A DNA stretch of 64,000 nt, taken from positions 27,131,540 to 27,195,539 of the forward strand of contig CM055111.1 of assembly GCA_029204225.1 (NCBI GenBank). Direction: 5' to 3'. The stretch is from Diphasiastrum complanatum (Eukaryota > Streptophyta > Lycopodiopsida > Lycopodiales > Lycopodiaceae). The translations under genes and the position numbers were made by a program. Positions 46,368 to 58,554 of this stretch are shown here, piece by piece (position 1 is the first letter of the stretch; every line of letters begins with the position of its first letter). The notes beneath the pieces are model-generated. The model saw nothing but the letters and a program-made list of their open reading frames with translations, did no database searches and was not told where the DNA came from.

Positions 46368-47879
46368 CTGCATCAAGCCACAAGCAACAGATCAAATTGG
46401 TTCAGATTGTTACCTTTTGACCTGGAACATATCATTCCATAATCCATACATACAGAACAATTTTTCTCAGCCCAAGGAGGCTTGGGGAGGTGTTTATTCT
46501 GGAGAAGAGGCTGTAATGGAGCTATGGTGATTAGATTTTTGAGAAAGTTTTTGCACGATTGTTTGCCATCCATCTTGAGTGAAAATGGTAGTTCGTTTTG
46601 GGTACTGTGGATGTGTGTGCATCATTGGCATGCAACTTTAGTATTTTTGAGTTACTTTACACCAATCTTTGTTTGCTTCTACATTAGGCTGCACTGAAAT
46701 GGATCAATGCTGTTCTTGATGCCATTCAGGGCATGGTGTGCAGCAATAGTATAGAGGGGCTAGTTTGGTTGCAATAGGAATGTGTTTGTTTTTCCGTTTA
46801 AACATAGGACTTTACATGTGTCTTAGGATGTTAATTTTTGGGTTCAGAGTACTTTTACATGCACCGTGATGCCCAAGTGGTTGGGTGGGCATGACAAGAG
46901 GTTAAGGTCTAAATGGTGAGAACAATTGCTATGGCAACTCTAGGGCATGTCATTGACTATGTATTTATTGTGGCCAAGAGTTCTTGAGCACTATCACTAG
47001 GCTCAAGGCCCATTTGATAGGAACTCTAGATGACAGGACAGCCAATATTTGTAAGTGCCACATGATATTTGAGGAAGATAGAAAACACTGTACAGATCCA
47101 TGATTAGCACAATGCAACTCTTACAGCAGCAGGGCTGTCCACACGACCTACAACAAACAGTCCCTCCAAGCCACCTCCCTCCCGGCCACCTTTAGCAAGA
47201 CTTGGGACCGTTCTAGCAGCAGTCCTATGCTACCAACAAGGCCCACAATGACTAGCAAACCACCAGTAGCAACACTCATACAGCCTGTTTGATAAGCCTA
47301 GACAATGTGCATCAGCCACTATGCCATCCAAATTCATTCCACCATCCCAGCCATTGGCATCTGACACACCATCCACCTATATCATGCCAATTCTCTTGCA
47401 GCAACTTGCACAACGTTGGCCCAGGCCAACATCCATAATAACATCGTGCACGTTTAAGTATTAAGTGGAAGGATACGCCAACGGAGGGCTGAAGCACAAG
47501 TAAACTCCGGATTTTCGAGTATGTCAACACTTCGAAACGGGAGAGGGACTATTGCAGCCGCTTTACTTAAGGGACAACATTTACCAAGGATCTGATAGGG
47601 AACATAGGAGCCAAGGACTGTGCACGCAATACCGGATTCTATAAGCCTAGACAACTTCCGGGACCCACACCTGAGAGCTTGATTGATTCTGCAGGGCTTG
47701 CCAAGCTTAATTGTCAAAAGAAAAATTAAGTCCAGAAAAGCATGATGTTCCGAACAAGACTATGTTCGAGGACTAAGGGGCCAAACAAAGGCAGCACGGA
47801 GAATTATAGTAGAACTATAGGGGAGTTAAGCAAACAAAAACTTAGGCAGCTCAATCAATGCTAGGAATCAAGTCGCCAA
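46368..47879. other. Kinase gene upstream region and intergenic DNA
   Basis: The leader exon of the kinase gene should lie here but is not resolved. Near 46850 GATGCCCAAGTGGTTGGGTG resembles a tRNA/SINE A box, but a fitting B box is weak (GGTTAAGGTCT). Nothing else is assignable. Confidence 0.3.
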
Positions 47880-48275
47880 GTCTCAGCTCCCCTTTGCCAG
47901 CATAAGCCAAGTACTAAGCCCAACATGTGTTGGTGGCCTCAAGATCACTCTATCCATATATCTATAGAAATGACTTGTCTTTGCCTTTTTTTTACCTTAG
48001 GGATGGATCTTGAGTTGGCTTTCACGTTGGTTGGAATTCCTGAGTTACGAATATGTGGGATTCCTGACTAGTTGGTTAGTTACACGGATCTCACAAGGAC
48101 GACCCCTGCTGGGCTAGTTGGGACTCATCAAGACAAGTACTGGGCAAGGTGTTGTCTTGAAAGTGTAAGCACGGGTGTGCTCATGTCTAGGGTGGTTGGC
48201 ATAACAGGGGAGTTGATGCAACAATGTGCTGCCCATTGGGTGTAAGCACAGTCAATTCTCACAGTTTGGCGCCAT
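47880..48275 (+). repeat. Old LTR-like repeat with PBS-like TTTGGCGCCATCT (about 48264)
   Basis: CAGCTCCCCTTTGCCAGCATAAGCC and ATGACTTGTCTTTGCC followed by TTTTACCTT-GGGATGGA recur in order at 52018-52400 (CAGCTCCCCTTACTGGCACAAGCC, ATGACTTGTCTTTGCC). The right edge ...TCTCACA is followed by GTTTGGCGCCATCTAC, similar to the GGCGCC primer sites of some plant LTR elements. The 5' edge is unclear and the two copies are strongly diverged. Confidence 0.45.
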
Positions 48276-49231
48276 CTACATGAATGACGGATGAGGCAAA
48301 GTGTTGCCTAAGTAGGTGACATTATGGTCTATAACTTGATGGGGTGCGGGGCGACACAGTTGGACTGTACAAGTTAACTATTGATATAGAGATGTTGCTC
48401 AATCACGAGTGTAAAGCACAAGTAGTTAGCTACTGGTGAGAGATGGTTGACATTGTTCAACTATAAGAGTTGTTGACAAAAATGGCAGGGCATTAATGAG
48501 GCAATGTGCTGCTTGATGGTGAAATCACGGACATTTGGATGGATGCTTTCCATTGGCCAATTTTTCATATCTTATTACTCAAAAAGTACTTGATGAGCGA
48601 TTTGATCGACAACACAAATCGGCTGATGATACAAAAGGACGACATTGGCACATTGGAAGAGAATCGGCAATCAACACGAATATCTAGTCAAATGGCTAAG
48701 AGCACCTCTAATTGAGTCTTCTTGGGAGTTTGAAGCAAAGATCAAAGTTGGAGCACCTAAGATACTCAATTGGCACATAGAACTTAATTGACAGCTCGAC
48801 AAATTTCTATCTTCATGAGCAACCATGTCCATTTTAAAGTCCAAGGTAGCTCCCAAGTATTTCTCATTTATCTGTTGATAAATCAATTGCAACTTTGTGC
48901 AAGTTATATGTAAGTGAATTGAATCCACGCATTTTTCTTGTGCTAAATGCAAACATACATTTTCTTGCAAGTTCGTCTGTTCTAAGGCCAATGAATAAAG
49001 CCCATGCCAGGTGTCTTATGTTAAGTTTGGCCCTAATGAAGACATCAACTTTCTCAAACAAGGAGAGAATGTTGTAAAGCTGACTCGGGTGGGTGCGAAC
49101 AATATGCCCCAAAAAACTCGAATGGGTGACCCTCCCAAAAGTCCAAGAGCAAGTCTAGAAAGTCAAAGACTAATCCTCCGACTTGCAATGAGCCAGCCAA
49201 ATAGTCACAAGTCATGAGCTAGCTCTCAGCT
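48276..49231 (+). mobile_element. Interior and second LTR start of the old element
   Basis: The interior has no recognisable domains; a 69-codon ORF (48506-48715) is unassigned. CAAGGAGAGAA at 49059-49069 looks like a polypurine tract, followed by TGTTGTAAAGCTGAC, a possible 3' LTR start at 49070. That LTR is interrupted at 49231 by the chromovirus insertion and resumes at 52018. Confidence 0.4.
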
Positions 49232-49599
49232 TGTAATAGTTCATAACACCACAGTAGGGCAAACACTAACTCATCCACCCAACCTTGGCCACTCCCTGAT
49301 ATAGAGTAAGCCCCTCCTAGCCCAGTCTGGGGACTGGTAGCATGCATCTGCCAAGTGTCAGCCACGTGGCACTGACGTGGCCGACTGCACGTCGGGACCC
49401 AACTGGGGGCCCTGTCCTGCTGACAGGGTGCCTAGACTGTGTTAGGCCTGCCATGGCTATGGACCGTGCTGGGGCACACTACTCACACTGTCTTGCCCTG
49501 TCGGTCGTGTACGCTGCTGGACACGACCCTGACTGTGGTATCTGACCTATCTGTGTTCTCTAGGGTTCGGCACTAGTCACAAGCTCGTAACACTCCCTC

Positions 49600-49840
49600 C
49601 CCCATAAGAACCGTCTTGGTCCTCTAAGACAAAGTCTGGAAAAATCTTGCGAAGGACGCTGCCTCTTTCCCAAGTGGCATTCTCAACAGGTTGATCATTC
49701 TACTTGACCAGGTATTCTCGGTATAGAGTATGACGAGTCTGCGTCTCTCTACTATCAAGAATCTCCTCTGGTTCATGTGGAGGTTGCTGAGGATCCAATG
49801 GGAGAACTAGAACATTGTCCCCTACCAGATTGTCTGATCT
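49600..49840 (-). pseudogene. Chromodomain (integrase C-terminus) of the chromovirus
   Basis: Minus-strand frame: PPHEPEEILDSRETQTRHTL, YREYLVK, a stop where the aromatic cage Trp of VKW belongs, NDQPVENATWERGSVLRKIF and PDFVLEDQD. ILD-R----Y-VKW---P-E-ATWE---L---FP-F-LED is the chromodomain tail of plant chromoviruses, which can direct integration to marked chromatin. It follows gag after a deletion of pol. Confidence 0.8.
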
Positions 49841-49879
49841 GGTTAAGGCTTTTCGTAACTGAAAGACTGGAAAAACCTA

Positions 49880-50661
49880 CTGCTGTGTGGGAGTTCTAGT
49901 TCATAGCTGACTTCGCCTAGTCTCCTACTGATGGTAAAGTGTCCCTTGGCCATACACACAAAGCACAAACGTTCTTGTTTGGCTTTCTCAAAATCTTCTG
50001 ACTTGTCCATTACTGTTTTTTCCCAAGCTTCCCAGGCTCTATCAAGTTCATATTTCGGTAGGAATTCTCTTCGAAAGGCTTCTTCAAAGGCCTTCCATGA
50101 CCGGGGAGTCTGCCCAGTCTCCTGGAGATTTAACCACCACTTATAGGCCATGGGCCCTAAGGAAAGACTGGCCTCAATAGCTTGCAAATGGTCAGGGGTC
50201 CGTTTAAGAGCATGAATGTTCTTCCATTTACTTAGGAAGGTTTGTAGAATGTCTGCATTTCTATCCTTCTCTTCCCCAATAAAAGTAGGAGGCTTTAAAT
50301 CTTTAAAGACACTGGGGTGAGACCGCATAGGCTCACCCGAAACTGATGGAAGTGGAGAAGGGGACAACTGAGAAGTGGAGGGAAGGCTTCCTTTCGCGGA
50401 ACGCAGAATTAAACCTTTGAGTTCAGCGAACGAGTCGTCCACACTGGACTTGAAATTGGCCAATGACAACTTCAGTTCATCCACCTCTGTTACCAAGTGA
50501 AGAAACTACTCCTTGGTAACCAATTCGTCGAGTTCTTCGGCGAATTGCTCATGTTCTTTAACTTCCATTGGTTCTTTTCCTTTACTGAACCTCAGGGATT
50601 CCGTTTCTAATTCATCAATGCCTCTTGTCAGGGGTTGATCAGATCCCGAAGAAGTGGTCAT
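49880..50661 (-). pseudogene. Chromovirus gag
   Basis: The ATG at 50661 begins MTTSSGSDQPLTRGIDELET; a TAG at about 50503 interrupts, and the frame continues VTEVDELKLSLANFKSSVDD (a likely coiled coil). Then come LKPPTFIGEEKDRNADILQT, AYKWWLNLQETGQTPRSWKA and FRREFLPKYELDRAW, the retrotransposon gag core. It ends with CFVCMAKGHFTISRRL, a C-x2-C-x4-H knuckle whose last Cys is Arg. About 270 codons. Confidence 0.85.
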
Positions 50662-52017
50662 TTTCTGAGATAGAAAAAGATTGCCTGACGTTTCCTTCCA
50701 AAAAAAAGTCAAAAAGACTAATTTATAACTGTACAAAGAGGGAAAGATGACTTAGCTGTTTCTAAGGACTGTACTTCCAAAGAAAATACGAAGAGGAACC
50801 CTCTCAGCTCTTTTACCCAAATTTTCAGACCTGCTCTCCCGGAAAATCCCAGTTTGAAACTCCAAAATGGTGTCAAAATTTCGGTTTCTTGAGTAGAGTA
50901 GCTCGCTGATCTGATTTCAGATGTAGGGCTCCAACAAACCGAGTAAAAACCGGAAAAATGCAAGAAGAAATCCGGAATTTTGATGTTTCTGCCCTCGAAA
51001 TCCGGAATTTTGATGTTTCTGCCCTCGCTGGTTTGCGATTTTAACCATGCTCACATCCTCTCCGCCACTTTTCCACACACTAACCTTGTTCCACCTTCCG
51101 TCGCATCCACTTCTGCTCACAGCAACCTGTCTGGCCCGATTTGTCCAATTTAAGGCTCAAAAATCTGCTTGAATTTCTGATTCTGGTAGGTCGTTGATCT
51201 GTGGCAAGCAAATTTGAGGCCCAAACTTCTGAAAATCTCTAAAATACAAGGATAAATTCTGAGATTTCTCCCCCACTGTCCAGCGCTGGATTTGCACTCT
51301 AATCTGATCCAAAAATCTACTCATGAAGCCAGAAGAAGTGCTCTGAAATCAAGAATAACAAGTGATATTGGTAGCGCTGGATCTGCCCTCTGATCTACCC
51401 TCGAATTTTGCTCAGAAATCCGAAAGAGGCACTTGAAAATCAGGAAGGCAAGCTGATTTATCAGCGCTGAAGCTGTACAAGGAATTGTACTTCCTATTAC
51501 TGTGAATTCTCAGCAAAAATCAAGAGTTTGAAAGCTGCTCCTACAGCGATTCTACTCCTCCACACTTTTCTGAGAATCTCCGAGATTTTTCCTATCCTCT
51601 GATAGCTTTCTCTACTGCTGCTACTTAACTCCCAAAGATGAAGATGGCTTTGATACCAGTGTAATAGTTCCTAACACCACAGTAGGGCAAACACTAACTC
51701 ATCCACCCAACCTTGCCCACTCCCTGATATAGAGTAAGCCCCTCCTAGCCCAGTGTGAGGACTGGTAGCATGCATCTGCCAAGTGTCGGCCACATGGCAC
51801 TGACGTGGCCGACTGCACGTCGGGACCCAACTGGGGGCCCTGTCCTACTAACAGGGTCCCTAGACTGTGTTAGGCCCGCCATGGCTATAGACCGTGCTGG
51901 GGCACACTACTCACATTGTCTTGCCCTGTTGGTCGTGTATGCTGGACACGTCTCCGACTGTGATATCTGACCTATCTGTGTTCTCTAGGGTTCGGCACTG
52001 GTCACGAGCTCGTAACA

Positions 52018-52400
52018 CAGCTCCCCTTACTGGCACAAGCCAAGCGCCACTATGCTCATGGTACAATCAGTCCATATATGAATGTAACTTTTTCCAAATT
52101 TAATAAAATTGATCCGTAGGGATGATTACCATTTCGGTTTAGCTCTTGGGCAGGTCCAAGTGAAAGGACCCTTACTTCAGCCTTTTTGCATCACTAGCAC
52201 CAAAGGGCTCACACCACCAGTGCTTGGCCCATCGCTATGCCATTTGGTTCATTAAGTGACTACTATGCCTTTTGGATATACAAATGACTTGTCTTTGCCT
52301 TTGTTACCTTTAAGGATGGAATTCAAGTGGGCTTTTGGGTTGGTTGGGATTCCCTTTTTCCTTACGTTATGAATAAGTGGATTTGTTAACTTTTCCAAGT
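52018..52400 (+). repeat. Second copy of the old LTR-like repeat, continued after the insertion
   Basis: Continues the sequence broken at 49231 and aligns with 47880-48080 in several blocks (see that entry). It has extra bases between blocks, so the pair is old. Confidence 0.45.
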
Positions 52401-53230
52401 TGGCTTTTCAGGCGAATTTGTGTTGGATGAAGTGCATCTTGGGGAGACCGCAGTCCCAGTGCCCTTTGGAACGCCAATGCTACAAAGGCTTGGAGGGGCC
52501 GGGCATAAAATTCTCTAGAAGTCAGAAAAAATTAGAATGTTGTGTGCTCGATGGATTCCAATGCATTGAGTTATATATGGCTTTTCTCACATGACAATTT
52601 TGAGCCATAATAGGCATCTACATTTATGAAATTCTGGTACATGAGGTTTTTGCACATGTGATCACTAAAAAATAGCAAACAATGCTTTCTAAAGGACATG
52701 AACATGGGAGAACCAGATTCATTATGTATTATGGAAGGAGCTAGGTAGATGACATTCTACCCAAAAAGGAGTCATAGGCCTCGCCTGTGACTCCTAATCA
52801 GGCAGAATGGCGTTTGCCCGGGCTGTTCCATTGGGTAATGGGCACTGTGGCTTCTTTTCACACAACCATTATAGAGCAATTGTGCTGCTCATTTTGCTTT
52901 TTAAGCAGACTAAAAAAAAGCAAGAAAAGCCTCAAGTGCCCATTACGCGGAGATTAAAATCTCAATTTCCAATAAGCAAATTAAGCACTTGAAATGGATG
53001 TCATGTTAGATGTGAGGGTGTCCTTTACTCCCTGTCTTCTCCTCACACATTTGGCATGTGACTAGGCTGGAGGTGGGATCCCATTTGCCAATTCTTCAGG
53101 TTATTTGTAAGGCAAAAATGACCTAGAAGTAAGGTTTTGGTTAGGAGCTTGACCTTCATAAACTTCTAGTTGTCCAAAGCGTGTGCTCACAAGATAAAAG
53201 AGCAAAAAGGTGAAAATGAAATTCTTTTCT
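52401..53230. other. No gene; hairpin-forming repeat at 52835-52946
   Basis: GTAATGGGCACT (52835-52846) pairs with AGTGCCCATTAC (52935-52946), and the adjoining GGCTTCTTTT/AAGAAAAGCC extends the stem: a 112-bp foldback. A second hairpin, AGGAGTCATAGGC/GCCTGTGACTCCT, lies at 52767-52795. Together they suggest a MITE remnant. Confidence 0.5.
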
Positions 53231-53320
53231 ATGCTTATTATCATTAACAATAGCAGTATCTGCATTTGAACAGATTTTCAATGCTTATTATCATTAACCA
53301 TAGCAGTATATCGATTTGAA
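53231..53320. repeat. 50-bp tandem duplication
   Basis: ATGCTTATTATCATTAAC and TAGCAGTAT occur at 53231 and again at 53281 with period 50. Two copies, few differences. Confidence 0.75.
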
Positions 53321-54017
53321 CTCAGAAATTCCATAAGAAGAAAGTCATGTGGGTCTTATGAGGAGATCATCCAAATATTAGCAAATTATCCATATATTGA
53401 GAAATCGTTTGAATAGTTTCTTTGATTGCAAATGAGTTTGAGTTTATCATAGCAAAATACAAAAATACAAAGCTTTTTCTGACCCAAATCCATCGACGCA
53501 CAAATACAATCATTCATCGTGAGGGCATTATGGTGGAAATTTTCAAAGTGAAGGGATGTAAAACCTGTTCAGCGAGGAGGACGCCTGCGAAAAAGTATAA
53601 TCTATCTGAGGCTTTCTTTTCTCTAAGCTGACCTAACAATGTAGCACATCCGACTGTCTACTTGTAAAGTCATAGTAGACCGATTCAACTGAAACAAGTA
53701 CCTCGCCAGGATTGTAGATTCCACTAATTTCAAAAGATGAAGAGAACAGCCATGATTCACATGGTCTAGTCCCTTCCGCAGCACTTCTGCTTTTTTGTCC
53801 CGAAACAAAGACCATTCACCACCTTCAGATAAAAGCAAAGTTGACCCCGAGCCTTCAAACTAAGGAGAGAACCAGATATGAGCCGATGAACACGAAAGCT
53901 TGCAAATTGACACGGTTGATCTTGGCTAGCACTCACGAATAAAACATCACTCTCAGAGTATATAAGTTGTCTGTTATTTGCGAGAACTACGCTGAAAAAA
54001 GCGTGCACATATTACCC

Positions 54018-54071
54018 TCTGCACAGCCTAAGCTCTTCGCGCGAACGGATCTGGGCTGTTTTGGAGGCCAT
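54018..54071 (-). CDS. Possible first coding exon of a minus-strand gene (tentative)
   Basis: ATG at 54071 gives MASKTAQIRSREELRLCR and reaches AGAGG/GTAATAT, a plausible donor near 54018. Upstream (54080-54420) is GC-richer than its surroundings with GA and GATC runs, like a plant 5' UTR/promoter. No matching downstream exon was found; pieces at 53623-53990 are open but unassigned. It may be chance. Confidence 0.25.
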
Positions 54072-54230
54072 GTCGAAATTGTTGAGCATTTACTACTAAT
54101 AATAAGCTGAGAAATTGCAACTGAGCAATCTCAGGCTTTCTTGGCTGCTTTCAGATGATGTACAAACAACTGCTGCTCGGCGATAAAAATCCTCGCAGCC
54201 ACTCATAGAATACAGTGTACTTGGTGGTCC

Positions 54231-54281
54231 GATCGATCGATCGATCGATCGAGATCGAGAGAGAGAGAGCGAGAGAGAGGC
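54231..54281. repeat. (GATC)n then (GA)n microsatellite
   Basis: Five to six GATC units at 54231-54253, then GAGATCGAGAGAGAGAGAGC and more GA. Confidence 0.9.
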
Positions 54282-55002
54282 CCTCGAGAGAAAAGAAAGA
54301 ACAGTAGTGTTTGACTTTGCCGGCGGATACTTGACTTCACGTGATGAGAGAAGAATATGGATGAGACCCTCCTGAGTCCTGACTCCTCATCCATTCGTCA
54401 TGCAGTGGTGGTGATTGAATGGCAACTTTACCCTTAAAAAAATAGGTTTTTCTTAAAACTGAAGGAATGCCCATTTATTTTTTTTCATATTTGAAGGGCG
54501 GGGGCCTTTTGCCCTTCCATCTGCGGCACTGCATCCATGATCTATCCAACCCCTTTTTGGGGGCAAAAGCAAAGGCCATGATGGGCATTGGGTTGAGTGA
54601 CTCCAATTGGGCCAAAAAATATGTGCCCTAGGACTTGATGAGCATGAACCAAAACTTAGAAGTTTCTTACATGCCTATCACACAAGATAACCACAATAAA
54701 CCCCAAGAGTTGCTATTTATTGTTCTGAGACTTAGAAACCCTAAAAAGACCCTAAAATTTTAAAAAAACTACGCTCCTCTCTCTCTCGCGCGCCCCTCTG
54801 TGTAACGGGATGCTCTATTTTATACATGTCTCTCTCTCTAGAACGTTCTTTTCATTTCTCTCTCTAGACAGTTTCTTTCTAGAAGTTTCTTCTAAAATGA
54901 TGTGTTTCACTTTTCAACGCTTTCAACTGCCCTTCAAAAGAAAATTAGGGCAGACGTGGCCCAATGACAACGCGAGAATCGCGTTTTCTCCAACACTGTT
55001 GA

Positions 55003-55108
<106 letters not shown>

Positions 55109-55321
55109 AAATAACGTACTTGGCAATGTCATTTCTCTTGAATAACTTTCAAGCCAACTTCATATACAAGGAAGGCACATCAATAAAAATGGTAAAACAT
55201 TAGCATAAAACCTATAGCTTTGGAGATGTAAGAGTAAAATGGATTGATTAAACTCATTATGGTTCTGACCAGAGTTTGCTTCCAACAATGAAACAAAAAA
55301 AAAAAAAAAAAAAAAAAAAAA

Positions 55322-57429
55322 GCAAAAAGATTATCTACGAAAGTCACAAAAAAAATTGAAAATGTTGATTTCCATTCATGCAAACTCATGCACAATATTC
55401 ATGATCATTCATAGCCATTTTGTGACATTCAAATGCAAAGAAATTTTTTTATTTTTGCATAAAGAAGATTCAAATATGTACTTAAAAAATTTCATAAAAA
55501 CACGTAAGTTGTCAAAAAAATAAAGAAAATCATATTTTCTCAATTCTTACATCACATGGAAAGTATTTCCATGACTTTTGTGGTTGCACTTTTGTGTACT
55601 AAAGTGGTACTCCTACAAAAACTATTCCCAATGTTTCTTGATAGTCTTAGCTTTTCATTTTAGACTTCTATGAAGCTATTTGGAATTTGGATGTTGTAGT
55701 CAATGACATGACATTTTTTAGGAAATTTCTAGCAAGTCAATCATTCATAAGTTATAAGCTTCAACAAATCCTAAAATGGTCCCTCTTAAATTTGAGTTGA
55801 ATGGCTCAAAGCATCCTCACACAAATTTTGAGTTTTATGCTAATCCACTTTTATCAATATTATTTAAGACTATTATCATCTACACATGTAAAGAGACACA
55901 AAACCGAGAAGGGTGTAAATTTGGAAAGATCGAGTGAGAAGGCTTGCTTGAGCACCATATTTGGAAGGAATCAAGAAGAGTGTGTTATCAAAGTCAGAGT
56001 TATATAACTTTTTAGTAAGTAAGGATTGATGTTAGGAAAGAGCATTCCCATTGAAGATGGCCCCAATTTCTTGTTTTTCGAACAAACAATAAAAGTTTTT
56101 TGTTGAAAAATGAAAGAATTGTATCCAAGTTGTTGGATTATTATATTATTAACTATTCAAACTAATTCACATTTGCTAACTTTAATGTCTTTCCAAATGG
56201 GTAGAGTTCTAAGAGGAATTGAGTAGTCATATATATGACCTCATACTTTCATGCACTAAAAACAAGAGTTTGACATCTTAAGTACCTATGTTCTATTGAT
56301 AGATTTTTTCGTTCTTACATTCTAAAGAATACAAGCTTTGGGATTTGAAGAAGGCCAAAATATCTTGTAGCCATTGTAGCAACTATGGGACCCAATGATT
56401 CAAAAAGTTTTTAGTAGGACAAGAATAAGGAAAGAGAATCTACCAAGCATTACATGTAATATAGTTAATGTTCTTAAATGACCTTTATAATATATAATAG
56501 TAATGCCATAAGAATATTAATATCCTCATATTTCTATCAAATGAGAAGGTGGAAGAATAGAAGTTCATCGTCACTTCTTAAATTTTCTTTGCATAAAGTT
56601 ACAAAGGAATCTATGAATGACCATCAAAAATTTGCTTCTCAATATAGAACTCTAACCATCAATCATACTATTACAATATGGAAATACACAAATGAAATAT
56701 TGTATTGAGAATTTATCCCTTTTATTCATATTCCTCTTGTAATCCCATTTGTAGGAGTCGCTTCGATATTTGTCTGAGTGCACCCAATACGTTTTGCCTC
56801 TTTGTTACGACATCCTTCAAATAAGAAATTGCTTTCCTAGGACTTTCTTTTGTCCTTTGGGACTGTTATTGTCATCCACCACAATGGTAATGCTAGACAA
56901 ATTCCCACCAAAGCATTAATAAATAATGAGGAACTTATGTAAATCTAACCATGCATGCATGTTGATGGAAAGTAATAAGATCTTGATTAATTAATAATTG
57001 TAAGCTATTTGAGCTTTCTCTACATTTTTCTAATTAGAGTCTATGACGTAATTTTTTATGATTCTCCCTAACTAGGATTCTACTATTTGGTTGCACTCTA
57101 ATGGTCTAGGAATACATCGTGGACAATACTCAATTGAATGTGTTCTATTGTATACAAAAACCAATGAGGAGAAATGTCTTAGAGGGTGGAGACATTCATG
57201 GTACTTGAGAGTTGTGATACTCGTCCTATGCTATCAAGAATGTCAATAAGTGCTCTCGTAAGATTCAATTTGCACAAGGAGGGCGGTATATACAAGGTCT
57301 CACTAATCTAAGATTAGTTTTGTTGTCTAGTTCATGAGATAGCTCAAAGCATTCCCCACAAGTGACAAAAGATTCATGCAATAGGTCCAAGAATCATGGG
57401 ATATGTCAGTCCATAAAATAAGCAAATAG
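55322..57429. other. AT-rich intergenic DNA, no gene recognised
   Basis: Only short ORFs. Plus-strand pieces such as 55801-56007 have no family resemblance. It may be the lost lower part of the Copia element that starts at 58372, but no LTR copy was found. Confidence 0.35.
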
Positions 57430-58060
57430 TTTAGAAATATAAAGTTGTCGAAGCATATTGTTTCAGACTAACATCTGAAAGTAAGTTTCTCAACCATACT
57501 GCTTCCTTTGTAGCTTCAGAAGCTGCGATATCCTCTGATTCAGTCGAAAATAGAACAATCAAAGTTTTCTTACAAATGCTCCATGAAATAGGATCATGGT
57601 TGAGGAAGAATGTAAATCTGAAAGTGGTTGAGGAGAAATGTAAATCCGGAAGTGGATTTACGAGTGTCTACATCTCCTACCCAACTTGCATCAGAATAAC
57701 CACTGAGAATATTGAGTTTGTTGTTGTCAACTCCTCCATAACAAATGCAAGTAGCTCGAAGATATCTCAAAACTTTGATAAGAGCCTGTCAATGTGTAAT
57801 ACCAGGATTAGTCATGAATTGACTTAAGGAACTGACTGCAAAAGCTATGTCTGGTCTAGTATCGATCATTGCGTATATAAGAGATCCTATTATCGAATGA
57901 TAAGAATACTCATGCATCTACTCCTTCTCTTCGATTGTTCAAGGACATTGGTCCTCTGACCTCTTGAGTCCTAGATCTTGTTTGAAAGAGGTGATAGCAA
58001 TAACAACAAATCGAAGCTTGCAAAAAAAATGTCCTATTTGGGCCTAGAGCTCTAATACCA
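57430..58060 (-). mobile_element. Copia reverse transcriptase/RNase H remnant and PBS
   Basis: Minus strand: GSLIYAMIDTRPDIAFAVSS, LSQFMTNPGITH, LIKVLRYLRATC, LNILSGYSDASWVGDVDTRK and IAASEATKEAVWLRNLL. These are the end of Copia RT and RNase H. Next to them, 58040-58060 complements TGGTATTAGAGCTC, a tRNA-iMet PBS, although gag, protease and integrase should lie between; a large internal deletion is implied. Confidence 0.8.
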
Positions 58061-58372
58061 TGTTGAAAATTGTGTAATGTAGAAGCGTGAACTAATTTCC
58101 AACAATAAATCAATTTGTATTAGATGTCGAAAAGCATCTCGAGATCTTGAAAATTATCAAATTTAGTACAAATAAATTTCTACAAAATTACAAATCAAAT
58201 TAGGCATTTGCAGCAGCCATATTAATAATCATTGAAGCATTAAATCATTAATGTTTGTTCTTTCAAATTTGCTTACAAAATATCAATAACTTGAAATAAC
58301 AATGCAAATGCACATCTAACGAGAAATTAAAATCATATTAAAAAATCATATTAACACGAGTTATTTTCAACA
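58061..58372 (-). repeat. 5' LTR of that Copia element
   Basis: 312 bp, TGTTGAAAAT ... ATTTTCAACA, a perfect 10-bp inverted pair, directly beside the PBS. The 3' LTR was not found. Confidence 0.78.
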
Positions 58373-58554
58373 TTTTTTTGTGCGCATGCGCACAAAAGTG
58401 CACATAAAACCTTTGGTCACCTGATGAGACATAACATGCCATCAAATTGATTGAAATTTCAATCTTTCAATTGTATGTGAAACTAGGTATTATTGGAAGA
58501 CTTAATTTTTTTTCTCTCGATTGATGGTAATTTGTCCCCAAGAAACTTCAATTG

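Larger units (their letters stand above)
49232..52017 (-). mobile_element. Internally deleted Ty3/Gypsy chromovirus, complete ends, CAGCT target duplication
   Basis: LTRs at 49232-49592 (361 bp) and 51660-52017 (358 bp) are near identical, TGTAATAG ... CTCGTAACA on the plus strand. Target duplications CAGCT lie at 49227-49231 and 52018-52022. The complement of about 51646-51657 is TGGTATCAAAGCC (tRNA-iMet PBS); the minus-strand tract GGGGGAGGGAG next to the lower LTR is the PPT. Between them only gag and a chromodomain remain. The whole of protease, reverse transcriptase, RNase H and the integrase core is missing, so the element must have moved with help or been deleted after insertion. A 30-bp direct duplication sits in the leader (50964-51023). 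Confidence 0.93.

Noticed and set aside
46373-46573. Upstream coding exon of the CRCK gene
   Set aside because: The frame runs into the intron before the 46368 acceptor, with no matching donor and no kinase-family resemblance.
46851-46920. tRNA gene or SINE
   Set aside because: An A-box-like run is present, but the B box is poor and no cloverleaf arms pair.
48671-49112. Minus-strand genes in the old element
   Set aside because: Overlapping short frames in several phases without motifs; probably chance.
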